The notes under the pieces were generated by a model. The model was not told the origin of the DNA and did not search any database. It was given only the letters and a program-made list of their open reading frames with translations. This document shows, in pieces, positions 23,664 to 36,682 of a DNA stretch of 64,000 bases (position 1 is the stretch's first letter; each line of letters opens with the position of its first letter). This DNA is from Amphirosellinia nigrospora (taxonomy: Eukaryota; Ascomycota; Sordariomycetes; Xylariales; Xylariaceae): positions 2,871,058-2,935,057 of the forward strand of contig SCHM01000003.1 of the NCBI GenBank assembly GCA_004123355.1. Reading direction: 5' to 3'. Both the position numbers and the translations under genes were made by a program.

Positions 23664-26083
23664 TTAACACCACGTAAACACGGGGTTTCTGGCCTTGACT
23701 GTCTCTAGCCGCTCGACTATGACTTTCCGCCTGTTACCCTCCATACCCTCGGCTGCGGCGTACCCGAGGTCGCCTTCTACATCGTCTTGGGTGGCGTCCA
23801 CATAGTTATCTGCCGTATCGTGCATCTGTTGTGCAATTGTATTACTGTGTCGTCGTGCCGAGGCCAATGGATGGCGGCTATATTTCTGGCGCGATGTTTG
23901 GACCTCCGACCTTACGGGGCCTTGATAACTTGACCTCGGCCCAACTTTACTCATAGTTGGTCGGGCTTGTTCCTCATTTCCTGACCCGCGGACCAAACCA
24001 TTTTCATGTCCTTCGGGCGACTGTGCCCTCGGACTTGTAGTCAAATCAAAACGACCGGGATGCGGTAGAGGACTGGAAAGGCCAAGCAAATTTCTCCGTG
24101 GTTCATAGGGCGAGAGGATGAGTTGGCAGCGCCAATATCCATCTCTTCCTGGATAGTACTATGAAGTTCGGGTCCGACTTTCCGCCGCATCTCGGAAGAC
24201 GCCACGCGCATCGGCACAGCTACAGGGACATCCACCAAATCGTCCCATACACAAACCCTGGCTCGACGAGTGAGTTCCAGCGGTCCATGATCTGGTGTCT
24301 TTAACGTCTCAACAACGTTCCAAGCCTGGCCTTTCATAACTGCCATTTGTCGGGAAAACATCTTCTCCTGGAAATCGGGGTCAATTTGGAAGACTTTCCG
24401 TAGCTCGTGAGAAGTCTGGCCCCACCATGCTGTGGAAGTTAATAAAGGAAGGAAATGATCCCGAGTCTTTTGTGAGAACGGTCGCCCGATGAGGTCGACG
24501 GGTAGAAAAAGCCAGCCAAAAGGAAAACTACCACCTAGGTCAGCATAAATGTTCTTCCATGGTTAAGTTAAAGGGGATAGATACCTCCGCCAAGCATCCG
24601 GGTGCTTCCAGGGCCATGAGAGCGAGTTGTCGATTGCTCCAATTGATATATTGGGGTTCGCAACTTTCGTGGAGTTAGCTGTGTTCATCGGTTTTTGAAC
24701 TCTGTATGGATGTGGCTGTGGGCTAGTTGACTGTGTGCGTTGCGGCAAGAGAACCGGCCGAGGCCCCTCTTCATGCTCCTCTTCATCTACGAGATCCATG
24801 TGAAGTTGTGGTGGCTCAGAGGCAATTGTAACTGCCTGAGTTTCCCAATCCACTTTGACCATCCAATTGTCCAAGCCTCGATCTGTATTCCGCATAATGT
24901 AGTCTAGTATGACGAGTTTTTCGAGCTCCTCTCGAAAGGATTGTTTCAGAGACTCGGTCCACCTGAAATTGTCTGGTCCAAGGGGTCGCTGTTCCCTGGT
25001 GGTGTGCTCGTCGTCGCTCTCGAACTCATCGTAAACCGGTTGGCTTGATGGTCGGCAATTTGCAGTCCACCTTTTTGCGCTTATTCCGATGTGTGTCGTT
25101 CGAGCGGAAGCCGGACCAATACTGGTCAGGCCATGGATGCTCCCTCAGGAAGATGTTGGCGTCCTTATAGCCTTTGAGAAAGACCTGAAAGCTGCCAGGT
25201 TTGGCGGGGAGGGGCTTCTTTTCCTATAAAAGCTCCGACGATCCCAGTATGGGTAATGGAAGGACTTGGAAGAAAACCACACGACATCTGTGTATGGCAC
25301 CATGTTGGTTCGGAGTTGACAGTCAAGCGTGTACGCGGCGGCTTCACTGACATAAGAGAGATTGGGGATGAGGCTACGAATAGGTCAATATAGCTGAGCC
25401 GGGTAGCTTGGGACTTCGAATTAAACGTACCATGCTCTTCCGAAGAAACAAGGGAACAAGTTCGGTGAATCCACTTGTTCCATTTAGGATTTCCAGCCGC
25501 GTAAGGCTCCTCGTCCTTCGGCTTAAACACACCGACGATCTTGCCATCTGTATTCCGCGCAAAGTAGCTCCCGGAGCTGCCTTGGGTAATCATACTCGGG
25601 TGCATGCCCTGGTTTATGGCAATCTTGACGCTCTGACGATCTGATCAAACTCTGCCTTGGACATGGCGGGCTCGGACATGGCAGCCAAGGTCTCAGGGGT
25701 TGCAGGTCGAACGCCGGCGGGAGGATGAAAAACGCTGTAGTGTATCTCTGGACGCGCCTCCTCACCAGACGGCCGCCCCTTGGTCCGTTTGAACTTGGAT
25801 GCAATTTCGTCGGCCCATCGCTCCAGCCGTGCGTTTATAGCCTTCAAGTCAACACCCGAGTTGCTCCTATGACGCCTCGGGAAATGTTTTTGCTTGGCGA
25901 GGGCCTTAGGGGAAGCCATGCCGGAGTGTGGCCGCGGCTGGGTAGTGGCGCAACGCGGGGCAAGGCCTGGGGTTGGAGCGAGGCCGAGCTCTGGGCCAGG
26001 AGCTCATCATCAGACTCATCGCTGAACTGGTCGGCCTGGGCAAGGCGTTCATAGCCTGTTGTGGCGGGCCGATTCCGCGGCAT
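23664..26083 (-). CDS. LSB6: Type II phosphatidylinositol 4-kinase Lsb6, six frameshifts
   Basis: Lsb6 makes PI4P on vacuole and plasma membranes and, in yeast, affects actin-linked endosome movement. Visible features: [17 protein letters not shown]; the ATP-binding loop and lysine region [56 protein letters not shown]; the catalytic [36 protein letters not shown]; and the end [16 protein letters not shown]. Exons are 26083-25431, 25373-24585 and 24527-23664, with two 57-nt introns. The frame changes near 25880, 25632, 25462, 25221, 25074 (this one an extra A in A5) and 24125; the others each look like one lost base. Corrected length is 769 aa, normal for filamentous fungi. All kinase motifs are present, so the gene is probably functional. 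Confidence 0.88.
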
Positions 26084-27649
26084 CGTGGCGATAGGGCGGT
26101 TCTACGGTTCGACACAGGGCGACGGCGAGAGCGAGACACGAAACACGAGACGCGAGACGGGACACGGAAGACTTGGGAAGCGACCGGACTTTGACGTGCA
26201 GGTTTATGTCATCATGACCGAAGGGAGGACGCGTATCTAGTCGAGACAGTGAAAGGGGTGGTCTGAATTGAAGTTGCTTTGTGCTTTTGGAAGATGGGAA
26301 GAGCAGATATGGATGGTGTCATTAGCGAATGAGTGCATGAGTACCGCAAAATAGAATGATCATAGCTCATGCAAGCTGGACTAAGATTCAAGATGGCCGG
26401 TGGTTTCGGTGGTTTCGGAGACCCTGGAGGTCGATGCCTAATTGAAGCTAGGTAGCCATATATAGCCTAGTCTCGTTGTCGGGGATGGTTGTAATTGGAT
26501 GTTTTAGCTATTCCCTTCAGGCAGCAGCTATATGTACATCCACACAGTACCTATAGATAGAAAGGTATAAAGACGTATACGCCTACCTCTAAGTCTAAGT
26601 CCTATGCACGGGCATTCAATGTTTATGATGCAGGTAGGTATTGTACTCAGGCTCCACTTGTCTAATACTCATCTCTATACATACCGAGCAGACCTTCACA
26701 TGGACGTAGCAGAATGAATAGTCAATACTTGTATACGGAGTAGACACCAATCACGTATAACAGAGAGAGACAGGAGCCTCTCTCACTGTGATCCGTGCAC
26801 CTCTTCCTTATGGATTATCGTAGGATCGTCCGTCATCACGCGATCTCAGACAAAGTGCACCCGGGCAGCCCATAGAAGCATGCAGCCCCAACCCGGACGG
26901 CTCGCTTGGCACAAGGAATCCTCCCTCTCAGCTTGTTGTTACTCGACGTAATCAATTGCATACACTGAGGAGGCATCACCTTATTTAGAAACCTACTTGT
27001 ACCCCAAGCCAAGACCAAGAGTGGTGAGGGGAGCTGGGGAGCTAGAGAAACTAGGACAGAAACCAAGGATCCAATATCAGCTACCGGCGCCAGACTTGAA
27101 GCAGTGACCCCAACCCTAGGCTATCACGACAGAGTTTCGCTCCAGCAACAATAGAGTTTGCCTACGTCAACCGGTCCCGGCGATACTCGAGTTAACCAAT
27201 CGGACGTTGGCTCAGCGAGGCCAGGAATCGAGCTGTTTTCGACTGCTTGACGATCACCACGAGGAAACGTCGATCATCGCCCACCATCTCTGTAACTAGG
27301 TTGGCAGCCGACTTAGATAACAGCAGCGGAGGAATCTCCCCTGGGGGATTGCTTGACACCCATTCTTCGGACAAACTCCTAATGTAGGATGAACCCTCCT
27401 CCCTTGAAAGTCTACTCCCTTTCTGCCACTCTGGTAAGCGCTACCACATTCCAACCGATTTATATAAATCCACCTCGTCTCGAGAAAGCCGGTTAGGTAA
27501 CTTCAGCAAACATTCGTTTTTGGTAGAAGATTCCGTGTCATGAGATATACCATCCAGAGGCAAATTCCCACAATACATTTGCAAGACAATTCAAGACGGA
27601 TAAATCACCAGTGTTTCCAATTGACCGCAAAGTCAATACTACATGAAAA
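26084..27649. other. Divergent gap LSB6 / SR-rich ORF
   Basis: Contains the LSB6 promoter (dense TAGGTA-type steps 26430-26720). A TATATAAAT box near 27460 could serve the + strand ORF at 27650. A 60-codon - strand frame at 27192-27374 looks protein-like but matches nothing I know. No repeats of note. Confidence 0.45.
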
Positions 27650-28264
27650 ATGACAAACCTCGCCGGATTAAAAACAGAGGCCCTCCTCGATTTTGCTACG
27701 ACGACGCTATCGCCACTTGATCCGGAACTCCAGCGCGGCCGTAAGCGGCGGCGGGACTTCTCCTTCGAAGTGGGCGCTGGGCGGACCACAATTCCATCGG
27801 GTGAATCGGCCACGTGCCGGGGCCGATGTCGATACCGCAGCACTTCACGGTACATGGAGATGATGTCCCTATCACGACCAACCTCTCAACAACGGATGAC
27901 AACGGGCAATCATTATCGCAACACTTCGGCGTCCCCTTCGCCTTCGCGCCGTAAATTGACGCGCATCACGCAGCTAGCTAGAGACCGCCTCCGTAGCCAA
28001 TCACCGTCCCGGTCCCGGTCTCCGTGCGCGGCCCATTCTGGACTGGGGATACCGCAATATTTTGCTAAGCGCCGGCGGCAGCGGACCCAGAGTCGAAGCC
28101 GAAATCATATCAGCGTGCCCGTTCCCGTGGGTTTCGAGATAACTTCGCGTCGCGATGAAGTCAAGATTGCGGCCGTAGAAGCCTTATTGATTCCCCATAC
28201 AAAATATGAAATAGTAGTACCGGATAGGGTACCCAACACCGAGCAGAGGGGTGAGCAAGGATGA
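27650..28264 (+). CDS. Hypothetical SR-rich basic protein
   Basis: An uninterrupted 204-aa frame. It begins with a hydrophobic/acidic piece (LKTEALLDFATTTLSPLDPE) and continues into a basic nuclear-localisation-like cluster (RGRKRRRDF). RS/SP-rich segments follow (RLRSQSPSRSRSP, RRRQRTQSRSRNH), and the end is more ordered (RRDEVKIAAVEALLIPHTKY). RS repeats are typical of splicing-associated or other nuclear RNA proteins, but the family is not recognised. A TATATAAAT box lies about 190 nt upstream. Long chance ORFs occur in GC-rich fungal DNA, so this needs transcript support. Confidence 0.45.
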   Translation: MTNLAGLKTEALLDFATTTLSPLDPELQRGRKRRRDFSFEVGAGRTTIPSGESATCRGRCRYRSTSRYMEMMSLSRPTSQQRMTTGNHYRNTSASPSPSRRKLTRITQLARDRLRSQSPSRSRSPCAAHSGLGIPQYFAKRRRQRTQSRSRNHISVPVPVGFEITSRRDEVKIAAVEALLIPHTKYEIVVPDRVPNTEQRGEQG

Positions 28265-28786
28265 TTGTGCTGGAGAGTGCTGCTAACGACCTCCACTTGC
28301 ATTGGATCATCAAATATCATCGCTCTCATTGCTATGAGATTCAGACGTACTACTCTGTTAGAGTTACTGTTATAAGGAAGGTTAAAATTGGTCACGAGGG
28401 AGGTCTTCCGCATTATTCGGGAACCGAATGTGCGAACAGCTGTGCCAGCGCGCAAGAATACGGACTAGATGTAAGACTTACAGTCTAAAGGGAAGTGGAG
28501 CTGGGGGGTGTTTGGGATTGTATCGACTGTGTATATTAAAATTCAATTTGTATGAGACTGTAATATGGAGCACTGGATCGGGATTGTACATGTATTATAT
28601 ATCAGTGCCAAGCATCGAAAGGCTTAGGAAGTTGTCTTTCTGTTAAATGAGTTAATGAATTTCAATTGTCTGCATCCCGTAGCCGCTTGAATCTTGTCAT
28701 GTATTTGCGCTGGACTGCGCAAGCTCAAATCCATCCAAACCCCTTTCGCCCATCGCCCATCTAGAAAATTGTTGTTTCTACCCTGA
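28265..28786. other. Convergent 3' region between the SR-rich ORF and the secretory gene
   Basis: 522 nt, AT-rich, no supportable coding sequence. Confidence 0.5.
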
Positions 28787-29295
28787 CTAGAGGACACTTG
28801 CCGGCACACCCATCATGAAGAGGAACACGATGCAAAGTATAGGCATCGCGAGATTGCCGGGCGCGACACCAGGGGCATCAAGGATCTTCATGCCCGCCAC
28901 AGTGCCAGTGGTGAGGTTACGGTCAGCTTCGACAATAGCGAGGGCGCTCAAGTTGCCGCATTGCTGATTGAGTGCCACGTTGAATTTGAGGTTCATCAGC
29001 TTCGGAGACTCGGCGTCCAGGATAGCCGCTGCCGGAAATGTGCCCATCGACGAGGATCGCAGGAATGCACCCGGAGCGTCGAGTTCAGTGCAATGGTCGA
29101 TATGTTAGCGATTCGACTATAGTCTGCACAAGAATCGGGCAGTGACACTGCGGGTGTGGCGGCCGGACTCTGCCGCGGGGCGATGGCGGTCCGGAACTGG
29201 ATTGCTGCTGCGCTGGCGATGGAGATGTGGAAAAGCGAGAGAGACAGGAGTAGCACCAGTGAGGTGATGGGCTTGAAGGACGCTATGCGGGCCAT
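28787..29295 (-). CDS. Secreted, probably GPI-anchored small protein, one frameshift
   Basis: The N terminus (MARIASFKPI, then TSLVLLLSLSLFHISIASAA) is a clear signal peptide. The mature part is short, has N-glycosylation sequons (NIS, NST, NLT) and two or three cysteines (SCADY, QQCGNLSAL). It ends in a hydrophobic tail (PGNLAMPILCIVFLFMMG) typical of a GPI-attachment signal, or of a membrane anchor. The frame shifts near C3 29070-29072, where one missing base would join SRIANISTIALNSTLR to FLRSSSMGTFPAAAILD. Corrected length is 169 aa. The function is unknown; cell-wall or plasma-membrane outer face is the likely site. Confidence 0.7.
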
Positions 29296-32109
29296 TGTGA
29301 CGGTCTCCTTTTTCAGTTTGTTTTATGTCTTCCAATTTCTCCTCACTCCTCTGCTCTTTTGTGGATTTGGCCCCTACGTATCAACGAAGCGACGGCACGG
29401 CGAAGTGAACGGAATACTAATTAGAAAAGAGATGTGGCCGGCCACGAGAAGAATAACATGAACTGTAAGAATAGAACTAGAAAAAGTTGACGAAGCGAAA
29501 GACAAAAAAAGAGAACGACAGACCAAGCTGGCGACCGAGAACAGAGAGCAGAGAGCAAGGGAAAGGGAGAGTAGAGGTAAGGGACAAAAGTCCCTACCAA
29601 ACATTAAGAGAAGAAACCTACCTGGCGTACATAATCTTACCTATGCCATATTTGCTCGCCTATTTGGAACTCTGTACAGTAGAAACACGGGAGCGACGTT
29701 ATCAGTGTAGGGTACTGTCATGGATGTTTCGGGTGCCTGGTTTTTTGCGCCTGAGCCGTGTTCCGGACAGTGGCGTTACAGCCACGAGACCGAATCTGGT
29801 GTTGTTTGAAGCAGCGATCAGACAGGCTGCGGGGCCCCCTGGTTGCATGAGCCTGCTGTTGCCCCTGCTGTTGCCCCTGTTTAGCCGCCTTGGGCTTCGC
29901 GCTTCGTGGTACACATGTTGTTTGGGAAGCAGCCTCCTGCTGTCTTCATACACTAGTTTGAAAGGGAGACAGGCAGGTAGGAGATAAATAGCTGAAAAGA
30001 AGGCGGTTGCTGCTTCGAAAAGAACTTTAACCTAATCTCCCTAATCTCAGAACCTCGTGCTACTGCGAACAAGATTACCGATTTAAGTACCTCCTTCCGA
30101 CCGTTAATCACGTGACCGGCCATACGGAATCTAGCCTCATGTATTTAGAAGCTTCTAAATATCACCTACTACCTACTCTACAATTTGATCTAAAACTGGA
30201 GGTATTACCTTAATGATTATATGGCTTTGTATAAGAAAGGGCGACAATTCCTCTGATGTAAGTTTTGTGCAGATCAACTTTTAAACGCTTTTAGATCAAT
30301 GGCCCAAAGTATAAATAACGTTCTCGAAGGGCGAAGGTTACCGGTGGATCTATTTAAGAACCGTGTGGGTTTCTTAGTGCCCGCAGGCTTCTATTCTTAA
30401 GGTATGGCCAGCCATATTTCGAAGAAGAGGGTGTGCTATGTGATGCTTTCAACTCCCCCGCTCGTTATGAACCATTTTTAATGGCGCAACATGGCTACAT
30501 AGGTACCTAACAGGCCCACCACCAGATGATAGATGGAAATGAATAGATAAACAGCACCGACATTACAACTTGAAGTATTACACGAAAAATGTGTTCACAC
30601 AGGTAGGTAGCAATGAAATGTAAATAGTGCAAAACGCGTCATTACCAGGTACCTTAGCGAATAGCCCGGAAGATGGAGCTTTGCCTGGATCTGCGGGGCA
30701 CGTGGTCTTGCGAAAGACCCCATCGAGTAAGAGGGCTGATGGTGTCGGCAGGTCACCAGACCAGCAAGTTGTCCCATCTACCGCCGCAACCAAGGCGGGA
30801 ACTTGGCTTGGCAAACACCGGCAGCAAGGTTTGGGGGCGAGCGCTGGGAGGGTGAGAGATAGACGAGAGAGTTAGTTAGGCTGTACTGTAGACCGACGTA
30901 GAGATGGTGTATGTATGTTGTAGGCAGTGAGCAAGGGAGAACGTGGAAGTCGATACCTAGGTAATATACAGTAGACCTCACTTACAGGCAGTATTGTCTA
31001 ACCTAACCTAGGTACTACCCTAGGTCGGCAACGGGGCTGTGGCGGGACCCCAAAACATGGGCCGGGGTCTTAGTGGCAGGCCTATCAGGGCACTCCATAG
31101 GGATGTGCTAGTAGCCTGATACTTGCAAGGTTGGGGGAACAACCGCAATAGCACAAACTTCAACTAAAGTAACCTTAGATGGTGGGGAGGTGATAGTGAA
31201 GATGCTTTCAAAAGAAAAAGAACCATGAGCCGAGATCCTATACCCGACCTACCTAGTAGGCAGGTATGGGTAGGCACCTGAAGCTTCCACAAGTATACAT
31301 ATTTCCCTCCTCCCTCCTCCCTCTGCTCCCGCCGCCGCCGCCTAGATACTCCATTTCCATTCCGAATGCAGCAACAAGCGATATGTATCCCTTGCCTGCA
31401 TCTAAAATCTAAAATGCCCTCGTGACTCTAGTGTAGACGTGAACCAAACCTGCCACCAACGACAACTCGCCTCGACACTCACTCAACCATCCCTACTTAC
31501 CCATTCGAGAGCTGCTGCTGCCTTCTTTGACTCGTTCGGCTGCTGCCAGAGGAGGGTTGCTTCTTCACGTGCTTTTTTCTAATCTGGGTCCTCTGCATGC
31601 GCCTACCCCCAAACATAATCGTCGCAACTACCCCTCGGCCTCAGCCTTACACAGGCAGGCTACTTACCTCTACTTCTTCTACCTTCTTCCCCGCCACCTT
31701 CTACTCTACTCGACTCTACCCACCTACCCTCTAATCTCTCTCTCTGTCTGTTCTATCCTCTCCTTAGACGTTCTGCGCTGTTTCTCTTTACTTCTGCCTC
31801 CTGCGCTTTGTGCGCCTCCGGCAATCGGCTTGAACCATACACCATCCGCTCTTTGTCCAACTACCTGACTATCGGTAATCTCCACCGTTTGTCTCAAACT
31901 CCCCCTCCCTATAACGATACGATCGCGATCGCGATTAGGTGGTAGTGCTGCACATATGTGTGCCTTGTCGGCTCCACGCACCTTTCGAGCCTTTGGCAAG
32001 AAAGCTCTCGCGCAACAATCTTGGACGCCAGCAATTACCTGTGAAGTACCAACTCTGCGAGCCTCCACTCTTTGTTGCCTCGTGACGCAACACGATCAAG
32101 CCTTGCAAC
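29296..32109. promoter_or_regulatory. Divergent gap and long CT-rich leader of the SNF2 gene
   Basis: 2.8 kb. From about 31290 to the ATG at 32110 the + strand is markedly pyrimidine-rich (CTCCCTCCTCCCTCCTCCCT at 31301-31320, then GCCGCCGCCGCC), as in many fungal promoters and 5' leaders. Several upstream ATGs open short frames. TAGGTA-type motifs are dense at 30940-31035. ORFs at 29487-29987 and 31527-31868 look like composition artefacts. Confidence 0.5.
29855..29880. repeat. Short direct repeat
   Basis: CTGTTGCCCCTG occurs twice in direct succession in the gap. Confidence 0.6.
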
Positions 32110-35100
32110 ATGGCTTCGCATCCGCACCCCTATGGTATTTGATGCATCTTTTCCATTCTTCTCGGCATCTATAACCCTCCCTTACCCCTGGCTCCCACCA
32201 ACCTGCTCTAGCTTATTGTATTGGGTCATCTATTCATTCCTGGCGAGGTTCTTTGCAAATACCCATCTACTCTCTTGCTATAGTGGCACTAACAGTCTAT
32301 TTTTTATCTTGACAGGGCCGGTGCGGAATGGAGACCCGAATAATGCACCTGCTGCCTCGGCTCCCGCCTATAATCCTGCCGCTCTCCTCAACCCTCGCGC
32401 TTTCAATGGCTTGGCCCCCCCCAACAATGGCATGCAAAATCACTTCTTCAACAGCTCTGGTAGCTCAACACCAGTCGAGTTCAGCTTCGACAGCCCTGAC
32501 AACAGGTTTTCAGATCTATCGATGCACCATGCTGCGAATACTGTGAACCCGCCACACGGATTTAGCACTATGATCGAGCGCATGAATAATGTCGAACACC
32601 GCGGCTTTCCATCTCCTCAGTACAAACGCCGGAGGCTAGAGTCGGAAGAGGGCTTTGAGTCGAAGCACGGCTTCGGGGCCGGTGGAAATGGTATGATGGG
32701 TCAGCACATTAAGGAGAAAGAGAGAAGAATACCAACGACCCGGAAGCACACAAGTCGAGATGGTAGATTTGACTAGCGGAAGTAGGTCGCCTGTTGTCAA
32801 CGTTGCGAGAAACACGCTTACTTATTTATAGATGATGAGGGCGATATTATTGAAATACAACCTCCAATAGAAGAGGAGGTCTGCTACGGCATGGTCAAAG
32901 ACGCAAGGTTGAATTGCCACCTAGTACCCAGCCCCAAACCTGGTGCTATTACAGCAATGGGATCAAGTCACTGGCCGATGGTCAAGATTGTGCTGAAGAG
33001 AAAAATTGGGGATTCGACACATAGGATCCATGCCTACGACCACACACGGAACATTGTTGGCTCAGTGGACCCCAAACTTCTACAGGTCTAGCACCATTAC
33101 TCGATTCACCTCGCCTACAGATTAGAACGAATTGTAAGATCAATTCCAGGCCGAAGGAGCCCGGTGAAGAGGCTGGCCAGGCCATTTCCAAATGTTACGC
33201 GCTGGATTTGGTGCTCTATGGCCCGCGCAGGGCCGCTTTGACAGTTGGTAAATATCTATCGCAGAAAGGAATATGGCTTAGAAAGCCATTCGTATATGAC
33301 AACGGCATCAAGTACGAAAATCCTCAGGATATTCAAGGACCGAGGCTACCTCCGCCTCCAGCTCTGAGACAACAACCCGTATATCCACCGCCTCCTCAGA
33401 TGGTCCGAAACGTCGAAGAGATTCGTTCCGAGGTCATGGGCGTTTTTGATTCACTTACGAAAAGTGAGGACCTTCCGGAGATGGAGCCGCATCCTCGAGT
33501 ACAAACGGAGCTATTACGGCATCAGAAACAGGGACTTTACTTCATGATCACAAAAGAACAGCCACGCAAGTTTGCCCCGAACGGTAAAACCCCTGATTCT
33601 TTTTGGCAATTCCAGCACGGTCCGCATGGTGAGAGGTTGTATCGTAATGTGATCACCGGTCAAATTCTTGACAGAACGCCATCCGAGACGTTCGGCGGAA
33701 TCCTCGCTGATATGATGGGACTGGGTAAGACACTGAGTATACTATCCCTTGTCGCTACTACACTTGATGAAGCCGAAAACTGGTCGGGAAAAGAACCAAT
33801 TCAGCCGCAAGCTCCCCCACCTAAGAAGAAGGGAGAGTCATCGCGGCAGTTTAACGTACCAGCGCCGGCCCCCCTTCAACTAACACCACTCAAGCAAAAC
33901 GGCCGGGCTACACTTTTGGTTTGTCCTCTCAGCACTATAACCAACTGGGAAGAGCAGATCAAGCTCCACATACAACCAGGCCAGATAAGGTTATATACCA
34001 TGGGTCCAATCGCATCAAGGACGCGAGTGTTCTTGCTGACTATGACATGGTATTGACCACCTACGGCTCCGTGGCCAGTGAAGTGACTGCTCGTAGTAAA
34101 GGGAAGCCTGGACCCTGGCCACTCGAGGAAATAGGCTGGTTTCGCATCGTGCTGGATGAAGCTCACATGATTCGAGAGCAAGCGACTCTTCAGTTCAAAG
34201 CTATTTGCCGGCTACAAGCTAATCGTCGATGGGCTGTTACCGGTACACCGGTACAGAATAAATTGGACGATCTTGCTGCTCTTCTGGCTTTTTTGCGTCT
34301 AAAGCCGTTCGACGAAAAGGGCAAATTCACCCAGTACATTACAGCGCCGTTTAAAATGTGTGATCCAGAAATCGTGCCTAAACTCCGCGTTCTCGTCGAT
34401 AGCGTCACGCTTCGACGACTGAAAGACAAGATCGACTTACCTCCCAGGACTGATCAGCTTGTCAAGCTCGATTTCTCTCCTAATGAGCGCAAGCTTTATC
34501 AGCTATTCGAGCAGAATGCCCAGGATAAGGTCCAGGTTTTGGCCGCAGGCAGAGAGCGGATGGTTGGAGGAAAAGTCTATATTCATATCTTGCAGTCTAT
34601 TTTGAGGCTTCGGTTGATCTGCGCACATGGAAGAGACCTTCTTAATGATGCAGATCTCGAGCTCGTGCAGGGTATGACAGCCGACTCCGCAATTGACATT
34701 GATAGTGATGATGAAGACACCAAGCCGGCTATAGCCGAGGCTAGAACTTATGAGGCGTTTGCGCTCATGGAAGAAACAAACAACGACCTTTGTATCTCAT
34801 GCAAGAGAAGAATCGGTTCCAATGATGGCGCTGATATTGCATCCGAGCGAGAGGAAGACATCATTGGTCACATGACGGCCTGTTTTCACCTTCTCTGCCC
34901 AAGTTGTGTAAAGTCTTGGAAACAAGAAACCCAGGGCAGGGATTTGGGCAATTGCCTATTCTGCGGTTCTTACATTCGGTTTCAGTGTAACGAACTCCGC
35001 AAGAGCAAGCTTGAGGTTGAGCATGAAGGCCATCATACAGAGAATAAGAGTTATTCAAAAGACGGGCATAGTGGATATTCTGGACCTCACACCAAAACGA

Positions 35101-35636
35101 TGGCTTTGGTGGAAGACTTGCTTAAGTCAGAGGCCGAGAGCAAAGCTAAGCCCGACGAGCCCCCTTTCAAATCTGTTGTCTTCTCGGCTTGGACTTCTCA
35201 CCTTGACTTAATCGAAACTGCACTGGACGATGTGGGGATCCGCTTCACGCGTCTTGACGGCAAGATGAGCCGTCCTGCCCGAAGTGCCGCCATGGCTGCT
35301 TTTCGAGAGGACGATTCCATACACGTTATACTGGTGTCTATCTCTGCTGGTGGTTTGGGCCTCAATCTCGTTACAGGAAATACTGTCTACATGATGGAAC
35401 CTCAATACAATCCTGCTGCAGAAGCGCAAGCTATCGATCGCGTACACCGTCTTGGCCAGAAACGACCCGTGCGCACTGTTCGTTACATTATGCAGAATAG
35501 TATTGAGGAGAAAATGCTTATCCTCCAGGATAAGAAGATGAAGCTTGCCAGCCTGAGCATGGACAGGAATCGCATTATGGATAAAGCCGAAGCAGCGAAG
35601 CAGAAGCTTATGGATCTACGTGACCTTTTCAAATGA
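32110..35636 (+). CDS. HLTF/Rad5-like SNF2 helicase with HIRAN-like and RING domains, three frameshifts
   Basis: This is a SWI2/SNF2 ATPase of the Rad5/HLTF (SMARCA3) class. Such proteins remodel stalled replication forks and act as RING E3 ligases on PCNA in damage tolerance. The start MASHPHPYG is joined by a 181-nt intron (32135-32315) to PVRNGDPNN. Then come an NLS-like KRRRLESEE, a HIRAN-like segment (about 32880-33290; VKIVLKRKIGDSTHRIHAYD, GSVDPKLLQ), and Walker A GGILADMMGLGKT. Next are DEAH in IVLDEAHMIREQ, a RING (CISC, then CFHLLCPSC and CLFC) placed between the helicase lobes, and motif VI AEAQAIDRVHRLGQKRPV. A second intron is 32782-32831. Frame changes: near 32724 (extra base), 33086 and 33995 (each one missing). 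Corrected length is 1098 aa. I leave open whether it is the true Rad5 orthologue or a paralogue. Confidence 0.85.
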
Positions 35637-36682
35637 ATTGTTTCACAACTGCGTTACGTTAATCTTACCGGTTTTCGCCCTTCCTTTCCGGCGATATGCC
35701 ACATAGGGGTGTTTTGATTTTTACACTGGGTGCATTGCGTCGGTGTTCTCACGGTTTATGGGCAGGAGAATGGGTCCCATTACGTGTCATTTTTGGAGGG
35801 GCGTTCTATACTTTCACGTTGCATTGAATTTTGGTCGGATTAGAGACGTACCAATATTGGTTCAAAGACGGCCTAGAAAGACTCTTGCTTCTACGAAACA
35901 TAACGCCCCTAGGCCACGGTTGAATTCATGATCACACTGACTTGGGTTGACTGGTCTGCGGCTTTACATTTTGTGATGAGCAGGACGTCTAGATATCAAT
36001 TAGACTTGCCTACACCTGGCTGGATCCCAGGAATCTGCTATTGCGTTTCTTTTGCCCTGTTTTCGCAGAATAATTACCAGTCGATACCAAGCCTTCCCAG
36101 TATATGTTCCTTACTAGATAGTGATACTAGACGGGGTTAGATCCAGTGAGAGTTGAATGAAATACTATTTTAACGACCAATCCATGTCTCCATCGGTGTT
36201 GAGAACGATCCGGGTTTTCATTTCGAAAAACCAGCATAGGTGATCATGGTATCACTGTGAGTAGAGGTTATATATCTGAGGATATATATAAGGTTCGGTC
36301 ACGTATAAAGCTACCAATGCACACGCCGAAGCAGGTTGGATATATAGGTTTGTATTCTATGGATGTCCATACTTTTGGTCTAGTTAAGTATTGTTTCATC
36401 GTGATTCAATATCATAATCCCTCGTGACGAACGCCTTTTTGGCCCAAAATCATCCGATAACGCCGTGTTAAGTTTCTCTACTACTGCCATTCGTGGTTTG
36501 TAGAGTGTCATCATAAGGTATATGTACATAACATGGCCCACCATTTGTGCCGATACAACTTTTGATGCCGCGACCCAAACGTGCGATAATGCTAGATAGC
36601 ATGTTGGAGCTCGCACCCTGAATAAGGCGGTGTCGGTCTAAAATGGAGCCATCACAACTCATATTAAGTCTTATTGTTAGGA
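35637..36682. other. Convergent 3' region SNF2 gene / OLE1
   Basis: 1.05 kb, AT-rich, with TATATATA-like stretches near 36280. No supportable coding sequence. Confidence 0.5.

Noticed and set aside
23664-26083. Several separate small genes in this interval
   Set aside because: All pieces are consecutive parts of one PI 4-kinase once two introns and six indels are recognised.
29487-29987. 166-codon + strand ORF
   Set aside because: Low-complexity, purine-rich start and repeated LLLPLLLPL from a simple repeat. It lies in the upstream region of the divergent - strand gene.
31527-31868. 113-codon + strand ORF upstream of the SNF2 gene
   Set aside because: Composition follows the CT-rich leader; no protein-like pattern.
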